64,000 nt of DNA from assembly GCA_008729055.1 (NCBI GenBank), contig SDUX01000004.1, positions 5,906,559 through 5,970,558 of the forward strand, given 5' to 3'. The stretch is from Pyropia haitanensis (Eukaryota > Rhodophyta > Bangiophyceae > Bangiales > Bangiaceae). The stretch's first letter is position 1, and every line of letters begins with the position of its first letter. Below are positions 21,139-30,520 of this stretch, one piece after another. A model generated the notes under the pieces. That model saw only the letters and a list, made by a program, of their open reading frames with translations, had not been told where the DNA came from and made no database searches. Position numbers and translations under genes: made by a program.

Positions 21139-22546
21139 AAGAACAGACGCTGCTGCTGCCAGTGGGGAGAGGGGGGATGGGGAAGGGGGGGAGGGGGCTG
21201 GAGACGGGCTGACGCCGGGGGGGGGGGGGGGAAGGGGGAAGGGGGGTGCAGAAGGGGGGGCCGCCCCAATGAGGCGCCCACGCGTGTGGCCGACATCGTC
21301 ACGTTTGCCCCCAAATCCCACCGCCGGACCATCACACTGTGCGTTGGCCACCGGGCCATCGAAACAGGCGGTCGTCGACCCGGCGAGTATCCCATTTTAG
21401 GCTAACGCGCAGGCCAACGACTGCCCCTAGCGATGGTCGAGAACTCCGCCCCGGAACTGACATCAACTGCAGGTGCCCCGGCCCAAGGCTCGTGGCAGTC
21501 GGATCACGTGTGTGTCACGTCGTGACGGCTCGAAATCTCACGCTCTGATTGGACTGTCTAGGATCTAGTTGGGCAGCGTGAAGGAGAAGTTGAACCAAGT
21601 GCTTGGACTCAGATCGTGTCCAGGACTGCTTTGTCCTGGTCACCGCTCTGCCCCTGAGGAGCTGCGTCGTGCCGCCGTTCCCTCGAGGGGGCTTCAGCTG
21701 CGTTCGCCCTCGCAGACCCGTTTTGCCGGCACACAGCCGGGAGCGACGGGCGACGGCCGGGTACCCAGCCGTGGTCCAGGCGCGAATGCCCTCAACCCTC
21801 GTGCAGCTGCCGACCCTGGCGCTGCGTACACGCAAAGAGCAGCACGGATGACGCAGATGGCGGCAGTTGAGAGGGCGGCGCCTGCGGCAGAGCCGACGAC
21901 CGCTGCACGGACGGGGAGCGAGATAGACCCCGCTCCACGGCAGGCAGCCGTACCGCGGCAGTGACAGCGATCCAGGACCAGCAGCCGCCCCCATTGATCT
22001 CGGGCAGGACCAGTTACTCCCCCGGGTGTTGCATCGAATTCCAATTCCTCACCCAGGAGAAGGATTGCGGAACATAGACTGCTGATTGGCCCACAGCACT
22101 GAAACGGTCGCGGATTCGTGACATGGCAGGGTGGCACGGGCGGTGCAAGAGGGCCCAACGCAGGGGCGAAATCGCCTCCCCATCAATGTCCATCAAAGAC
22201 TGGTGTCGTTGGGCGTTTTTGGTGCATCGCTGGCGTAACGCAACTGGCCGTCGATTTTAGCTTGGGGCAAACGTGACGCATACCCGCGCCGGGAGGGAGG
22301 CGCGCGGCGTCGCGGCGCGCCACACGCCGCGCCGCCTGCGTCGCGTGCGCGGGGCTATCGCAGCCGGCGACGCGGGGGAAGGTGGGGGGGGGGGGGGTCG
22401 CGCCGCGCCTCGCTGGCAGGCGGCGACGGGCTCAACCCGCACGCGGCGTCGCGACGGCTGCCGCGGCGCGACCGGATCACGCGCGCGGCTCCACACGCCG
22501 CCCAGGGTTGTAACTTCATGTTGAATGTACGGATGGTTCGAATGTT
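20533..22546. other. Intergenic region with A31 run
   Basis: 20533-21070 is C-rich on the minus strand and is probably the leader/promoter of the alpha/beta hydrolase. From 21400 to 22260 the DNA is of ordinary complexity with CCAAT-type pentamers (ATTGG near 21548 and 22083) but no supported gene. 22270-22500 returns to GC-rich sequence. Confidence 0.45.
21107..21137 (+). repeat. A31 homopolymer (T31 on the minus strand)
   Basis: Thirty-one consecutive A, about 575 bases upstream of the hydrolase ATG. Other A/T tracts of 13 or more occur near 18421, 15949-15969, 24074-24127 and 52945. Confidence 0.85.
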
Positions 22547-23045
22547 CAGGTTGAATTCAAGAAATAAACCAAACCAAACAGCGAAAGACTTAGTTGTATT
22601 TCCCCATGAAAATCCTGGCAAACTTTATGGCTCATTCACTCCACTTCTATTTGCTCAGCCCTGTTGGGCGGCGTTGTGCCAATACCACCACGGTTGGCAC
22701 CTTAAGATTCAATCAAACTAAATCAAGGTTGAATGGGCATTGATTTCAATGAAGGTCGGCAGAGGGTAGGTTGAATTCAACACGAAACGTGGCGCAACGT
22801 GCCGGACTTGCTACGCAGATCCAGTCAAGGACTAGTTGCATGCAACCGCGCAGCGCGGTCGCGATCATTAGCACAGTCTGCTCGTCGGGGGCGGACCCAC
22901 TCAACGTGCGTCCCCCGTCGACTTCAGACAGCACGCAGCATACGCGACGCGGAAGCAGTGGGGGTAGCTCCGGAGGAACAGCTTTACTGTGACAGTCGTT
23001 CCTTTTGCTGACTTGTACCCTCTATTTATCTTCTCGGAAGTAACT

Positions 23046-23258
23046 TCAGCTGTCATCTACGATCGTCACGTTGAGGTAGGTCACGTTGGAAGTATTTTCT
23101 TTTTTGCACGAGGAGCAGACGGCACGCTTGGGGTCAGAGCACACGGTTGCATACTCCCACACCGGGTTGGGCATGGTGACAAATACAGAAAGCCGAGGAC
23201 GAACGACACTGTGAAGCACCTCACTGAGCGTGTGGCGGAGGTCAGCCTGCGTCGACAA
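23046..23258 (-). pseudogene. BED-type zinc finger fragment (hAT transposase-like)
   Basis: The minus strand reads PVWEYATVCSDPKRAVCSSC followed by KKENTSN, which matches the start of a BED finger as found in hAT transposases: aromatic VWEY, then C-x2-C, then a TSN-like turn. The expected paired His residues are missing and the frame stops soon after (VTIVDDS), while upstream sense is interrupted. I read it as a decayed transposase N-terminus. A host ZBED-like gene is possible but less likely because the rest is absent. Confidence 0.5.
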
Positions 23259-23465
23259 CGGCCAGTGCGCGAACTTACTGAGCCGCTCCGGGTCTCAGCT
23301 GCTGCAGCACTTGTGGCTTTCCGCCAAGCCATTGACGCAGCACTTGGCTGTTGGCGGGTCACGGTCAAGTGGCAGGAAGTGGCGGGAGCACACCCCACAG
23401 TCCGCCACTCCAGTCCACAACTACAAAAAAAATGTATCAGACAAGTATTGAACCATTCAACGTTG

Positions 23466-23497
23466 TTCAATTAATTGAATTGGCATTGAATTCAATG
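23466..23497. repeat. Two adjacent 14-bp perfect palindromes
   Basis: TTCAATTAATTGAA at 23466-23479 and CATTGAATTCAATG at 23484-23497 are both perfect palindromes. Related GGCATTGAAT units recur around 22736 and 23510. They support the repeat character of the island. Confidence 0.85.
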
Positions 23498-23739
23498 GTC
23501 CCGAAGAGATTGGCATTGAATCTGCCAATTCTGAATGCCACACGTCGTAGACGGGTCCCCTTGCAAGCGATTGACTGTCGGCAGTGATTCTCCATGACGC
23601 TGGCTATGTAAGGCAATCCACGTGCTGCCGACCTGTGGACTATGGCGGGAGCTTCATGAAGCATGTATTTAACTTCGTACCGAACATGGCTCTGGATGCG
23701 ACACGTGCTCAACAAATGCCTTTCGCTATGCTAGGTTCA

Positions 23740-23803
23740 ACTTGAACGCTCCAGCGTTCAAGTGAATCAGGTTGAATTCCGTTCAGGTTTGGTAAACCAA
23801 ACC
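23740..23803. repeat. Two short perfect hairpins at the right end of the AT-rich island
   Basis: ACTTGAACGCT and AGCGTTCAAGT flank CC at 23740-23763 (11-bp arms), and GGTTTGGT and ACCAAACC flank AA at 23786-23803 (8-bp arms). Paired hairpins near a terminus are common in mobile elements. The second overlaps the terminal direct repeat. Confidence 0.85.
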
Positions 23804-23918
23804 AAACGATGACAATCTTGACGCCGCCGCTGGCCGCCGTGCCGCGCCGCGTCGGCCGACGCCGCGGCGGCGAGCGTCGCCCCCCCTGCGTGGCCGCCCG
23901 CCGCGCCCCCGACGGCCC

Positions 23919-23953
<35 letters not shown>

Positions 23954-24240
23954 CCATCGGCGCTGTCCGCCGCACCGTGCCCCCCCCCCCTCTCCCTTCC
24001 CCTGCACCTTCCCCCCCCCCCCCCCCCCCCCCCGCCCCTCCCAGTGTTGCGGTGCCCCCCCTCCACCCGTGTTTGCTTTTTTTTGTTGTTGTTTTTTTTG
24101 CTGTTGCGCCGCGTCTTTTTTTTTTTTGTCGTTGGCCCTCGGCGTCCCGCCGCGGGCGCCCGGCGGTGCGCCGCCGCCGCCCCGTTGCCCCCTCGGCGTC
24201 GCCGCCGGCCGTGGCCGCCGCCGCGCCCAGTGGTGGCGGG

Positions 24241-26901
24241 ATGCCCCCCCCCCCCCCTCCCCCCCCTTCGGTGGCGCCGCAGCCGGCAGTGGTGGCGGCG
24301 CCGCCGCCGCCGCGGCGCCGCTGCTGCCGGGCTTTGTCGCCTGCGCCGTCTGCCGCGTGCAGGTGTCGTCGGCGCGGGCGCTGGACGAGCACACGCGGGG
24401 GCGCCCGCACCGGCGCAAGGTGCAGCTGGCGGCGGCCGCGGCGGGGGGGGGCGACCGGGGGGGGGGGGGGGCGCCGGTGGTGCCCGTGGGGGGGCTGCCG
24501 CCGCCGCCGGGGGGGGTGGCGGCCGCGCCGGCGATGCCCCCGCCGCCACCGCCGCCGCCGCCGCCACTGGCGGGGGCGCCACCGCCGCCGCCACCGCCGG
24601 CGGTGCGGCGACGCCCTTTGCGACCGGCTGGTACTGCGCGGTGTGCAACTGCCACATGGACGGCGCGGCGACGCTGCTGCGGCACGTGGGCGGCCGCGCC
24701 CACCGGCGGGCGGTGGTGTTGGAGGTGGCGGCGGGGCGGGGGGGGGGGTCGCCGCGATGGTCCCGCCGCTCCGGAAGGCGCTCGCGGTGTTTGTGGCGGG
24801 GGGGGGGGACGCCACCGAGTTTGCGCACGTGGTGCCAGACGCGGCCGCCGCGGGGGGGGGGGGGGGTGCCACCGTCGCCGCCGCCGGTGGCAGTAGCGGC
24901 CGCGGTCACCGCCGCGGCCGCAGCCGCAGCCGCGGTCGCAGCCGCAGCCGCAGCCGCAGCCGCGGCCACAGCCGCGGCCGCAGCCGCGACCACAGCCGCG
25001 GCCACAGCCGCGGCCACAGCCGCGGACACAGCCGCGGCCACAGCCGCGGCCACAGCCGCGACCGTGGCCGGCACCACAGCCCGGACGGCGCCGCCGGCGC
25101 GGCCGCCGCGGCGGGCCGCCCCGCCTCCGCGTCGGCCGCGTCCGCGTCGCGGCGGCGGCGTGACGGCGGCGGCGGGTCACGGGACGGCTCGCCGGGGCGG
25201 CCGCGGCGGCGGCGGCGGCGGCGGCGGCGGCACAGCCGCTCGTCGTCCGCGTCGGGCTCCGCGTCGCGGTCGCGGTCGCGGTCGCGGTCGCGGTCGCGGT
25301 CGCGGTCGCGGTCGCGGTCGCGGTCGCGGTCGCGGTCGCGGTCGCCGCGGCGGCGGCGGCGGCGGCACGGCTCGCCGCGGTCGCGGTCACGGTCACGGTC
25401 GCGGTCGCGGGCGCGGCCGCGGCCGCCGCCGCTGGCGCCCGGCGAGTACCACGCGGTGGTGCCCCGCGGCGCGACGGTACTGTTTGAGTGTGGCGCGTGT
25501 GGGGGGCTGACCAAGACGGCCGCCGCGTTTGAGCAGCACGTGTGTGGGGGGGGGGGGGGACCGGCGCGTAGCGTCGCTGGCCGGGGGGGGGGACCGCGTG
25601 CCCGCACGGCCGTCAATGAGGGGTGGGGGGGGGGGGGGGGGGGTGGGGGAGGGCGGACGCTACTGTGGGGGCGGATGCCACTGGGCGCGCCCGTACGGCC
25701 GCGCCGCTGCGGCGCCCACCTGCTGTGTGTTTTGGGTGGGGGCGGCCGCCGCCGCGGACCGGCTCGCGCCCGCGTGACGCCCGTGACGTCGTGCTGGACG
25801 TCCCTGTATCCGGCGGCGTGCCCACGCGACGCGGCGGTGGCTCCCTCCACCCTGGTCGGTTTCTTGCCCTCTTCCCGCAGCCCGGACCCCGTCGGTACCG
25901 ACGGGCGGCCAGTGGCGCGCCCGGCTGGACGGACTGGGGGGGGGGAGGCGCCCCCGCCCGCGACGCGTGCTGGCCGCCGCCGCCGCCGCGCGCGGCGCAG
26001 GGCTCCCCCCGTCGGGGGCGGGTGGACCCCGTGGGCCCCTCCTCGTCGAGCCGCGTGCCGCCGGCACGGCCCGGCGGGTCGCCCCGCCAGCCAGCCCCGC
26101 CCCCGCCGCGCGGCAGCACCGGCCCACGCGCGTGCACGCCACCCAGACGGGCGTCCCGCCGCCGCCGCGCCGCCGCCGCGCCGCCGCGCCGCCGCCGGCC
26201 ACCGCCGCCACGCCCCGCCGGCAGCGGCGGCGGCGGGCCGGCGGCAGCGGCGGCGGCGGGCCGGCGGCGTTGGCGCCAGCCGGCGGCGGCGTCGGCGGCC
26301 GTGGCCACACCCACGCCTACGTGTCGAGCGTGCGGCGGCGGCGGCCCCCCCCCCCCCCCCGCCCCCCCGCGTCGGTGGCGGCGACCGTGGCCGCCGCCCC
26401 GCGCCGCTGCCGCTGTGGGCGGCGGCCAGCGCGGCGGCGGCCCGCACCTGCCGACGTGCTGTGGCCGCGCGGGGGGAGTCTGCGGGGGAAGGAGGGGTGC
26501 CACGGGGGGGGGGTCCCGCCGCCTGCGGCGTGCGGCGAGTGGCGGCGGCGGTGCGGGCGGCACGGCGCGGGGGCGGGGAGGGGTGGAGGGCGCACCCTGG
26601 GCGGCCAGAGTGGGGGGGCACCGCCGACACCCGACCGCCGCCGCGGGCGTTTCCCGTCCACCGGCCTCGCTCGCCGCCCGGCCCGCGGCGTCCCCGCCCG
26701 TGCAGCGGCGGCGACGGCGGCGGCGCGGCGGCGCGGCGGCGCGGCGGCGCGGCGGCGGGTGGCCGCGCCTCCATTGCCCGTCATAACGGCGACGCCCACA
26801 GCCAAGCTGTTGGGCTGGAAGTGGCGGACGGACGAGAACGACGCGGTCGGTACGTGTTGTGTTCCACTGGGGACTGGAGAGGGAGGGGACGGGGGGAATG
26901 A
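24241..26901 (+). CDS. Matrin/U1-type zinc-finger protein with RS domain (2 exons, frame breaks)
   Basis: ATG 24241 is followed at once by a C14 run. Three fingers are visible: CAVCRVQVSSARALDEH with GRPHRRKV; CAVCNCHMDGAATLLRH with GRAHRRAV; and CGACGGLTKTAAAFEQH, which splicing joins to PGPRRYRRA. They are of the C-x2-C-x12-H matrin/U1 spacing; in the third the last His is replaced by Tyr. Between fingers 2 and 3 lies a domain of RSRSRS, SRGH and SRDRGR repeats typical of SR-type splicing proteins. The intron I propose is 25540-25880 (GTGTGT to CTTCCCGCAG). Frames change at runs 24244-24257, 24457-24471, 24738-24748 and about 25938, all with the polarity of one missing base. Role in pre-mRNA binding or splicing is inferred from the domains. 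The C-terminus (stop at 26901) is uncertain; another donor-like GTACGT occurs at 26850. Confidence 0.62.
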   Translation: MPPPPPPPPSVAPQPAVVAAPPPPRRRCCRALSPAPSAACRCRRRGRWTSTRGGARTGARCSWRRPRRGGATGGGGGRRWCPWGGCRRRRGGWRPRRRCPRRHRRRRRHWRGRHRRRHRRRCGDALCDRLVLRGVQLPHGRRGDAAAARGRPRPPAGGGVGGGGGAGGGVAAMVPPLRKALAVFVAGGGDATEFAHVVPDAAAAGGGGGATVAAAGGSSGRGHRRGRSRSRGRSRSRSRSRGHSRGRSRDHSRGHSRGHSRGHSRGHSRGHSRDRGRHHSPDGAAGAAAAAGRPASASAASASRRRRDGGGGSRDGSPGRPRRRRRRRRRHSRSSSASGSASRSRSRSRSRSRSRSRSRSRSRSRSRSPRRRRRRHGSPRSRSRSRSRSRARPRPPPLAPGEYHAVVPRGATVLFECGACGGLTKTAAAFEQHVCGGGGGPARSVAGRGGGPRARTAVNEGWGGGGGGGGGRTLLWGRMPLGAPVRPRRCGAHLLCVLGGGGRRRGPARARVTPVTSCWTSLYPAACPRDAAVAPSTLVGFLPSSRSPDPVGTDGRPVARPAGRTGGGEAPPPATRAGRRRRRARRRAPPVGGGWTPWAPPRRAACRRHGPAGRPASQPRPRRAAAPAHARARHPDGRPAAAAPPPRRRAAAGHRRHAPPAAAAAGRRQRRRRAGGVGASRRRRRRPWPHPRLRVERAAAAAPPPPPPPRVGGGDRGRRPAPLPLWAAASAAAARTCRRAVAARGESAGEGGVPRGGGPAACGVRRVAAAVRAARRGGGEGWRAHPGRPEWGGTADTRPPPRAFPVHRPRSPPGPRRPRPCSGGDGGGAAARRRGGAAAGGRASIARHNGDAHSQAVGLEVADGRERRGRYVLCSTGDWRGRGRGE
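24959..25060 (+). repeat. CCGCGGCCACAG-type 12-bp tandem repeat
   Basis: Imperfect 12-base units within the RS-domain coding region, encoding SRGH tetrapeptides. Confidence 0.75.
25264..25344 (+). repeat. TCGCGG hexamer array
   Basis: Roughly 13 copies of TCGCGG, encoding an uninterrupted Ser-Arg dipeptide run in the zinc-finger/RS protein. Copy number may vary between individuals. Confidence 0.85.
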
Positions 26902-26997
26902 GCCCCCACCGCCCGGGTGTGCTGGCCGCGGGCGCCCCCCGCGCACCGCGCGCGTCGCCCGCGCCACTCCCTCGAGGGGGTGTGCTCAGGGCGCGCG

Positions 26998-27222
26998 TCA
27001 CTCCCCCCCCCCCCCCTTGGCCTCGGGCTTGGCCCAGTCTTCCCAAAAGCCCATCCGCCGCTGCCCATACACCCCCACCAGCACCTCGTCCACAATCTCG
27101 CTCGTCCGCACCGCCGCCGCGGCGGGCGACGGCTGCGGCGGCGCGCCCGCCACGCCCGTCCAGTCGTCCACGACCGCCTGGATGAGCGGCTGCTGCACGT
27201 GCGGCGGCACGGGGAAGGTCAC

Positions 27223-27254
<32 letters not shown>

Positions 27255-27446
27255 GCGCGTCGCCGCGGCCGTCACCGTCGCCGTCCGTGCCCGCGCCCGC
27301 ACCCGCACCGGCCGTGACCGTCACGGGCTCGTCCAGGCCCCCCAGCAACGACAGCCGCGCGACGCCGGCGGTGCCCGTCAGGACCAGCTCGTCCACCTTA
27401 CGCGCGTCGGCCGCGGCGCAAAAGTCAAAGTCCAGGTCCACCGCCA

Positions 27447-27479
<33 letters not shown>

Positions 27480-28606
27480 CGTCGCCGGCGGCGCCCCCCC
27501 CCCCCCCGGCGGCGGGGCGGGCCAGCGCAGCCGAAACGCCACCGCCGCCTCCACCCCCGACACTGGGTCCCGCGTCGCGACGGGCGTGCCGTCCACGACG
27601 GGCGCCTCCCCAAACCAGTGCTGCAGCAGGTTGACCACGTGGACGCCCACGTCGAGCATCATGCCGCCGCCGCTCACCGGCGGGTCGTCCCGCCAGCCAA
27701 CGTTTCCCGCCGCGTGGCTGCCCACGTACGTGTACGCCACAGAGGTGAGGGTGCCGAGGCAGCCGGCCGCCGGCACCGCCGCGCCGGCCGGGGCCACCGT
27801 CGCGCCGGCCGGCAGCGGTGGCGCGGTGGCCGCGGCGCCACCCGCCGGCGGCCGCAGCAGCGCGCGCACCCACACAAACTTGGCCAGCGCGCGGCGGTAG
27901 TAGGCGACGGCGAGGCGGCCGCCGCCGCCCGCGGCGGCGACCATCGCCGCCGCCTCGGCGCCGCACCGCGCCATCGGCTTCTCCACGTACACCGCCTTGC
28001 CCGCCGCCGCCGCCGCGGCGGCCAGCCCCGCGTGCGCGCCGGGCGGCGTCGCCACGTACACCGCCGTCACCGCCGCGTCGGCGAGGAGCCCGTCAGAGCC
28101 TGTGTACGCGGCGACGCCGTCGCCGCCGCCGGGGAGGCGCGCCGCAAACGCCGCGGCGGCGCCGGGGGTGCGCTTGGACACCGCCACGATAGCCGAGCCC
28201 GTGGCGCGGGCAAACGCGGGGCCAGACTTGTGCACGCACACGTCGCCGGGGCCAATGATGCCCTGTGGTGGGGGGAGGGGGGGGTGGACGGGGGGGAACA
28301 ACGTCGAACAACCAAGACCGGGAATGCAAACGAGGAGGAACAAGGAGGGAACAGCACAGGGGCAGCTCACTGGTGACTCGGTTCCGCCATCCGTGAGACG
28401 CTCGGAAGAAGGAGACGGCAGAATCAACCAGGACGCGGCGGTGGCGTGGCGGCGCGGCGGCGGGGCGGCGCAGGAGAAGGCACGGCCGGCAGCGGAGACG
28501 GCGCTCGGGGGCGCCAGGCGGGGCTACATACCCAGCGCAGCGGAGACGGCAGCGGCGGCGGGGAGCTGGACGCCCCGTCGGCGACGGCGGGCGCCTCGGC
28601 AGCCAT
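26998..28606 (-). CDS. Gfo/Idh/MocA-family NAD(P)-dependent oxidoreductase (2 exons)
   Basis: Exon 1 runs 28606-28532 (25 codons from ATG) and exon 2 runs 28262-26998. The intron starts GTATGT, ends CCACCACAG, and joins in phase to give LRWGIIGPGDVC, the dinucleotide-binding start of the family. Further landmarks: VYVATPPGAHAGLA, the signature VYVEKPMARC (EKP motif), LAVAYYRRAL and GGGMMLDVGVHVVNLLQHWF, the catalytic-region Asp/His helix. The C-terminal beta domain continues with VDLDFDFCAAADARKVDEL, MGFWEDWAKPEAK near the end. A C14 run (27494-27507) breaks the frame; with one added base the protein is about 446 residues. Substrate cannot be told; relatives act on sugars, inositols or dihydrodiols. 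Neighbours are unrelated. Confidence 0.85.
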
Positions 28607-30036
28607 GACGGCCCGCCGCGGCCGCGGCTGGGCGGCGCGGCGGCCGCGCCGCGCGGCGTCGACGCTGGTCGTCGTGGCGGCCGCGGCAGCGGCGGCGGCC
28701 CCCGACCGGGCAAGGCGCAGACAGAGGGGCGCGCCGGCCGAAAAGGCGAGCATAGAGGGGACAGGCGGCGAGGGCGGCAACGGAGGGGGTAAGTGGAAAG
28801 AGAGCGTATTGCGGGGAAAGAGGGGGAGGGGATGGCAGCTGACGCCCGACGAGCCCGGCGGTAGCACGCGGCAGCAGAGTGCAGGATGGAGGGCGCCCGT
28901 CTGGCGTCTGCAGCGGCTGATCCGCTCGCATCAATGGTGGCCGACTGCGGCCGCGCTGGAGCCGTGGCGCTCGTCCACGTGGCGTCGCGCCTGCAAACAG
29001 CCCCGCAGAGTGCAGCAAACCCCTTGCAACTGGGTGCAGTACACGGCGGCTTGCCGCGCTTCTGCGGCGCCGTCACGGGTGCACCAAGGGCGTTTTCGTC
29101 AAAGACGCTGCGTCGTGAGGGGCGAGCTGCCCGCAACGGCGGCGGCGGCGGCGGGTGCTCTATCAATATTCAGAGCATAGGGTCGCGAAGAGGCAACAAC
29201 CGGCGTCGCCGAAAGCCGTCGGTAGTGTAGGCACAAGGAGACGAGACACGTGAGGGACTGGTGGACTTTGGGCGTGGGAGGGGCGGGCGGGTCGCCCCCC
29301 AGCTGAGCTCCTCCAGACCATCTCGGCAGCGTCTTGGATGCGGTTTGAACAAATGCCGCGTAGAACAAGGCATCCAAACGCTGGGGCTAGAGGTGGATCC
29401 GCGACTGGCATGGCCGTAGGCACCCTCAACAGGTTGTGACCTGCGGCTGGTCGCAGTCCACGCACCGCACGCACTTGGTCGTCCCCTGTGACTGCTCACC
29501 ACACCTTGCACGAGGTCCTGTTGTCTTGCCACGCACTGTCTACATATTGGTCGCGCAGTCCAATGAATCCCATCCGTTCTCCATCCAGACCTGGGCCGAC
29601 AATGGGGCTATGACCATGACAGCCTTGCTTGCAGGTGACCTTGCCGCGCGTAAGGTCCCTCGTGGTGGAACCATGTGGAAAGGTCAGCACGCGCGTTGCC
29701 CGCCCGTCGACCGCCCATACGTTTCACATCGACCCAACGCATGCTGTATGTGGGACGGTTCAAGCGACGGATGCCATCGTGCAGGGCATCATCAGGCAAA
29801 AAACGCGGTGATACAAGCAAGGACAATTAAATCATCTTTTACATCACGACTAAGAAGGCCCAGACACAGTTCGTACATGTACGACGTCACGCCTGCACGA
29901 CTGACGAGGCGCTCTTGGTATGTACACGCTCAGGTCCCTCACCGAGGGTGAGAATGGAAAAACTCGGGCCACAGCTCTTGCGCACCGCACCAGCACTTGG
30001 ATATGGGGCTCGGTTGGGGAACACCAAAAGCCCTCC
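28607..30036. other. Intergenic region
   Basis: 28607-29170 contains G/C-rich sequence upstream of the oxidoreductase gene, with minus-strand translations that look only weakly protein-like (GKPPCTAPSCKGFAALCG). 29200-30036 has moderate GC, no long homopolymers and no recognised gene. Confidence 0.4.
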
Positions 30037-30426
30037 TCAAATCGACGGCATCACAGTAGCGATCGCGGCGCTCACGTGGCTCAGCGCAACGCAGCCATAT
30101 AGGAAGGCGGTCGTCAGCAGCGGCGGCACGTACTGGCGCATCGTCTCGCGCAGGTACGGGTCGCCCTCGTTGACCTCCTTCTCCACAACGGGCGCCACGA
30201 CGGGGCCGCGCTGCGCAAGCGTCCGCGCCGCCGGCGCGACAGCACGGGGCGCCGGCGGCCGAGGCGCCGCGACCATGGTCACGGAGGGGGAGGAGCCCGC
30301 GGGGGCCTTGACCGCCACCACCGCCACCGTCGGCGGTGCGCGGGCAGTCACGGTCGTCGCGGCGGGGGTGAAGGCGCTCTGGCACGCGGTCGAGGCCGGC
30401 GCCACAAACGTCGTCGAGGTCGCCAT
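30037..30426 (-). CDS. Small plastid-type single-span membrane protein (129 aa)
   Basis: Starts at a true ATG: MATSTTFVAPASTACQSAF, rich in Ala, Ser and Thr and lacking acidic residues for about 80 positions, as in chloroplast transit peptides. The mature-looking end reads EKEVNEGDPYLRETMRQYV followed by one hydrophobic span, PPLLTTAFLYGCVALSHVSA, and a short tail. The design resembles small nuclear-encoded thylakoid subunits, but I could not match it to a named photosystem or cytochrome subunit. A pyrimidine-rich leader of about 80 bases precedes the ATG on the coding strand. The mature sequence is the most distinctive hint of a photosynthetic host. Confidence 0.65.
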   Translation of the reverse strand: MATSTTFVAPASTACQSAFTPAATTVTARAPPTVAVVAVKAPAGSSPSVTMVAAPRPPAPRAVAPAARTLAQRGPVVAPVVEKEVNEGDPYLRETMRQYVPPLLTTAFLYGCVALSHVSAAIATVMPSI

Positions 30427-30520
30427 GGCTAGGGTATTGAACGGGGGTGGGGGCGACGAGGAGGCGGGGGGAAAGGGTAAGCGGGGGGGGGGGGAAGGAG
30501 ATGTGGTGATGCGGGAGCTG
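30427..30520 (-). promoter_or_regulatory. Pyrimidine-rich leader of the plastid-type gene
   Basis: On the minus strand this stretch is almost entirely C and T and ends a few bases before the ATG at 30426. It matches the leader style of other confident genes here. A CCAAT pentamer (ATTGG on plus near 30870) lies about 440 bases upstream. Confidence 0.4.

Larger units (their letters stand above)
22547..23807. mobile_element. AT-richer island with terminal direct repeats, probable transposon remnant
   Basis: Base composition drops sharply from the surrounding >70% GC. Both ends share CAGGTTGAATTC and the 14-mer AAACCAAACCAAAC in the same orientation (22547-22579 and 23768-23807). The interior is rich in TTGAATTCAA-type palindromes and holds a BED zinc-finger remnant on the minus strand. 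Together these suggest an old insertion, possibly hAT-related, but I cannot define target-site duplications or complete terminal inverted repeats. Confidence 0.45.

Noticed and set aside
21569..21964. 131-codon plus-strand frame
   Set aside because: No ATG at the start, no domain, and ordinary composition for chance frames.
22533..22545. B-box-like GGTTCGAAT
   Set aside because: Lacks the final CC, has no A box upstream and lies inside the repeat-rich island.
23230..23474. Plus-strand frames in the AT-rich island
   Set aside because: They overlap the BED-like minus-strand sense and show no motif.
24906..26774. Minus-strand RD-dipeptide repeat frame
   Set aside because: Antisense of the TCGCGG array; the plus strand has the zinc fingers and consistent RS domain.
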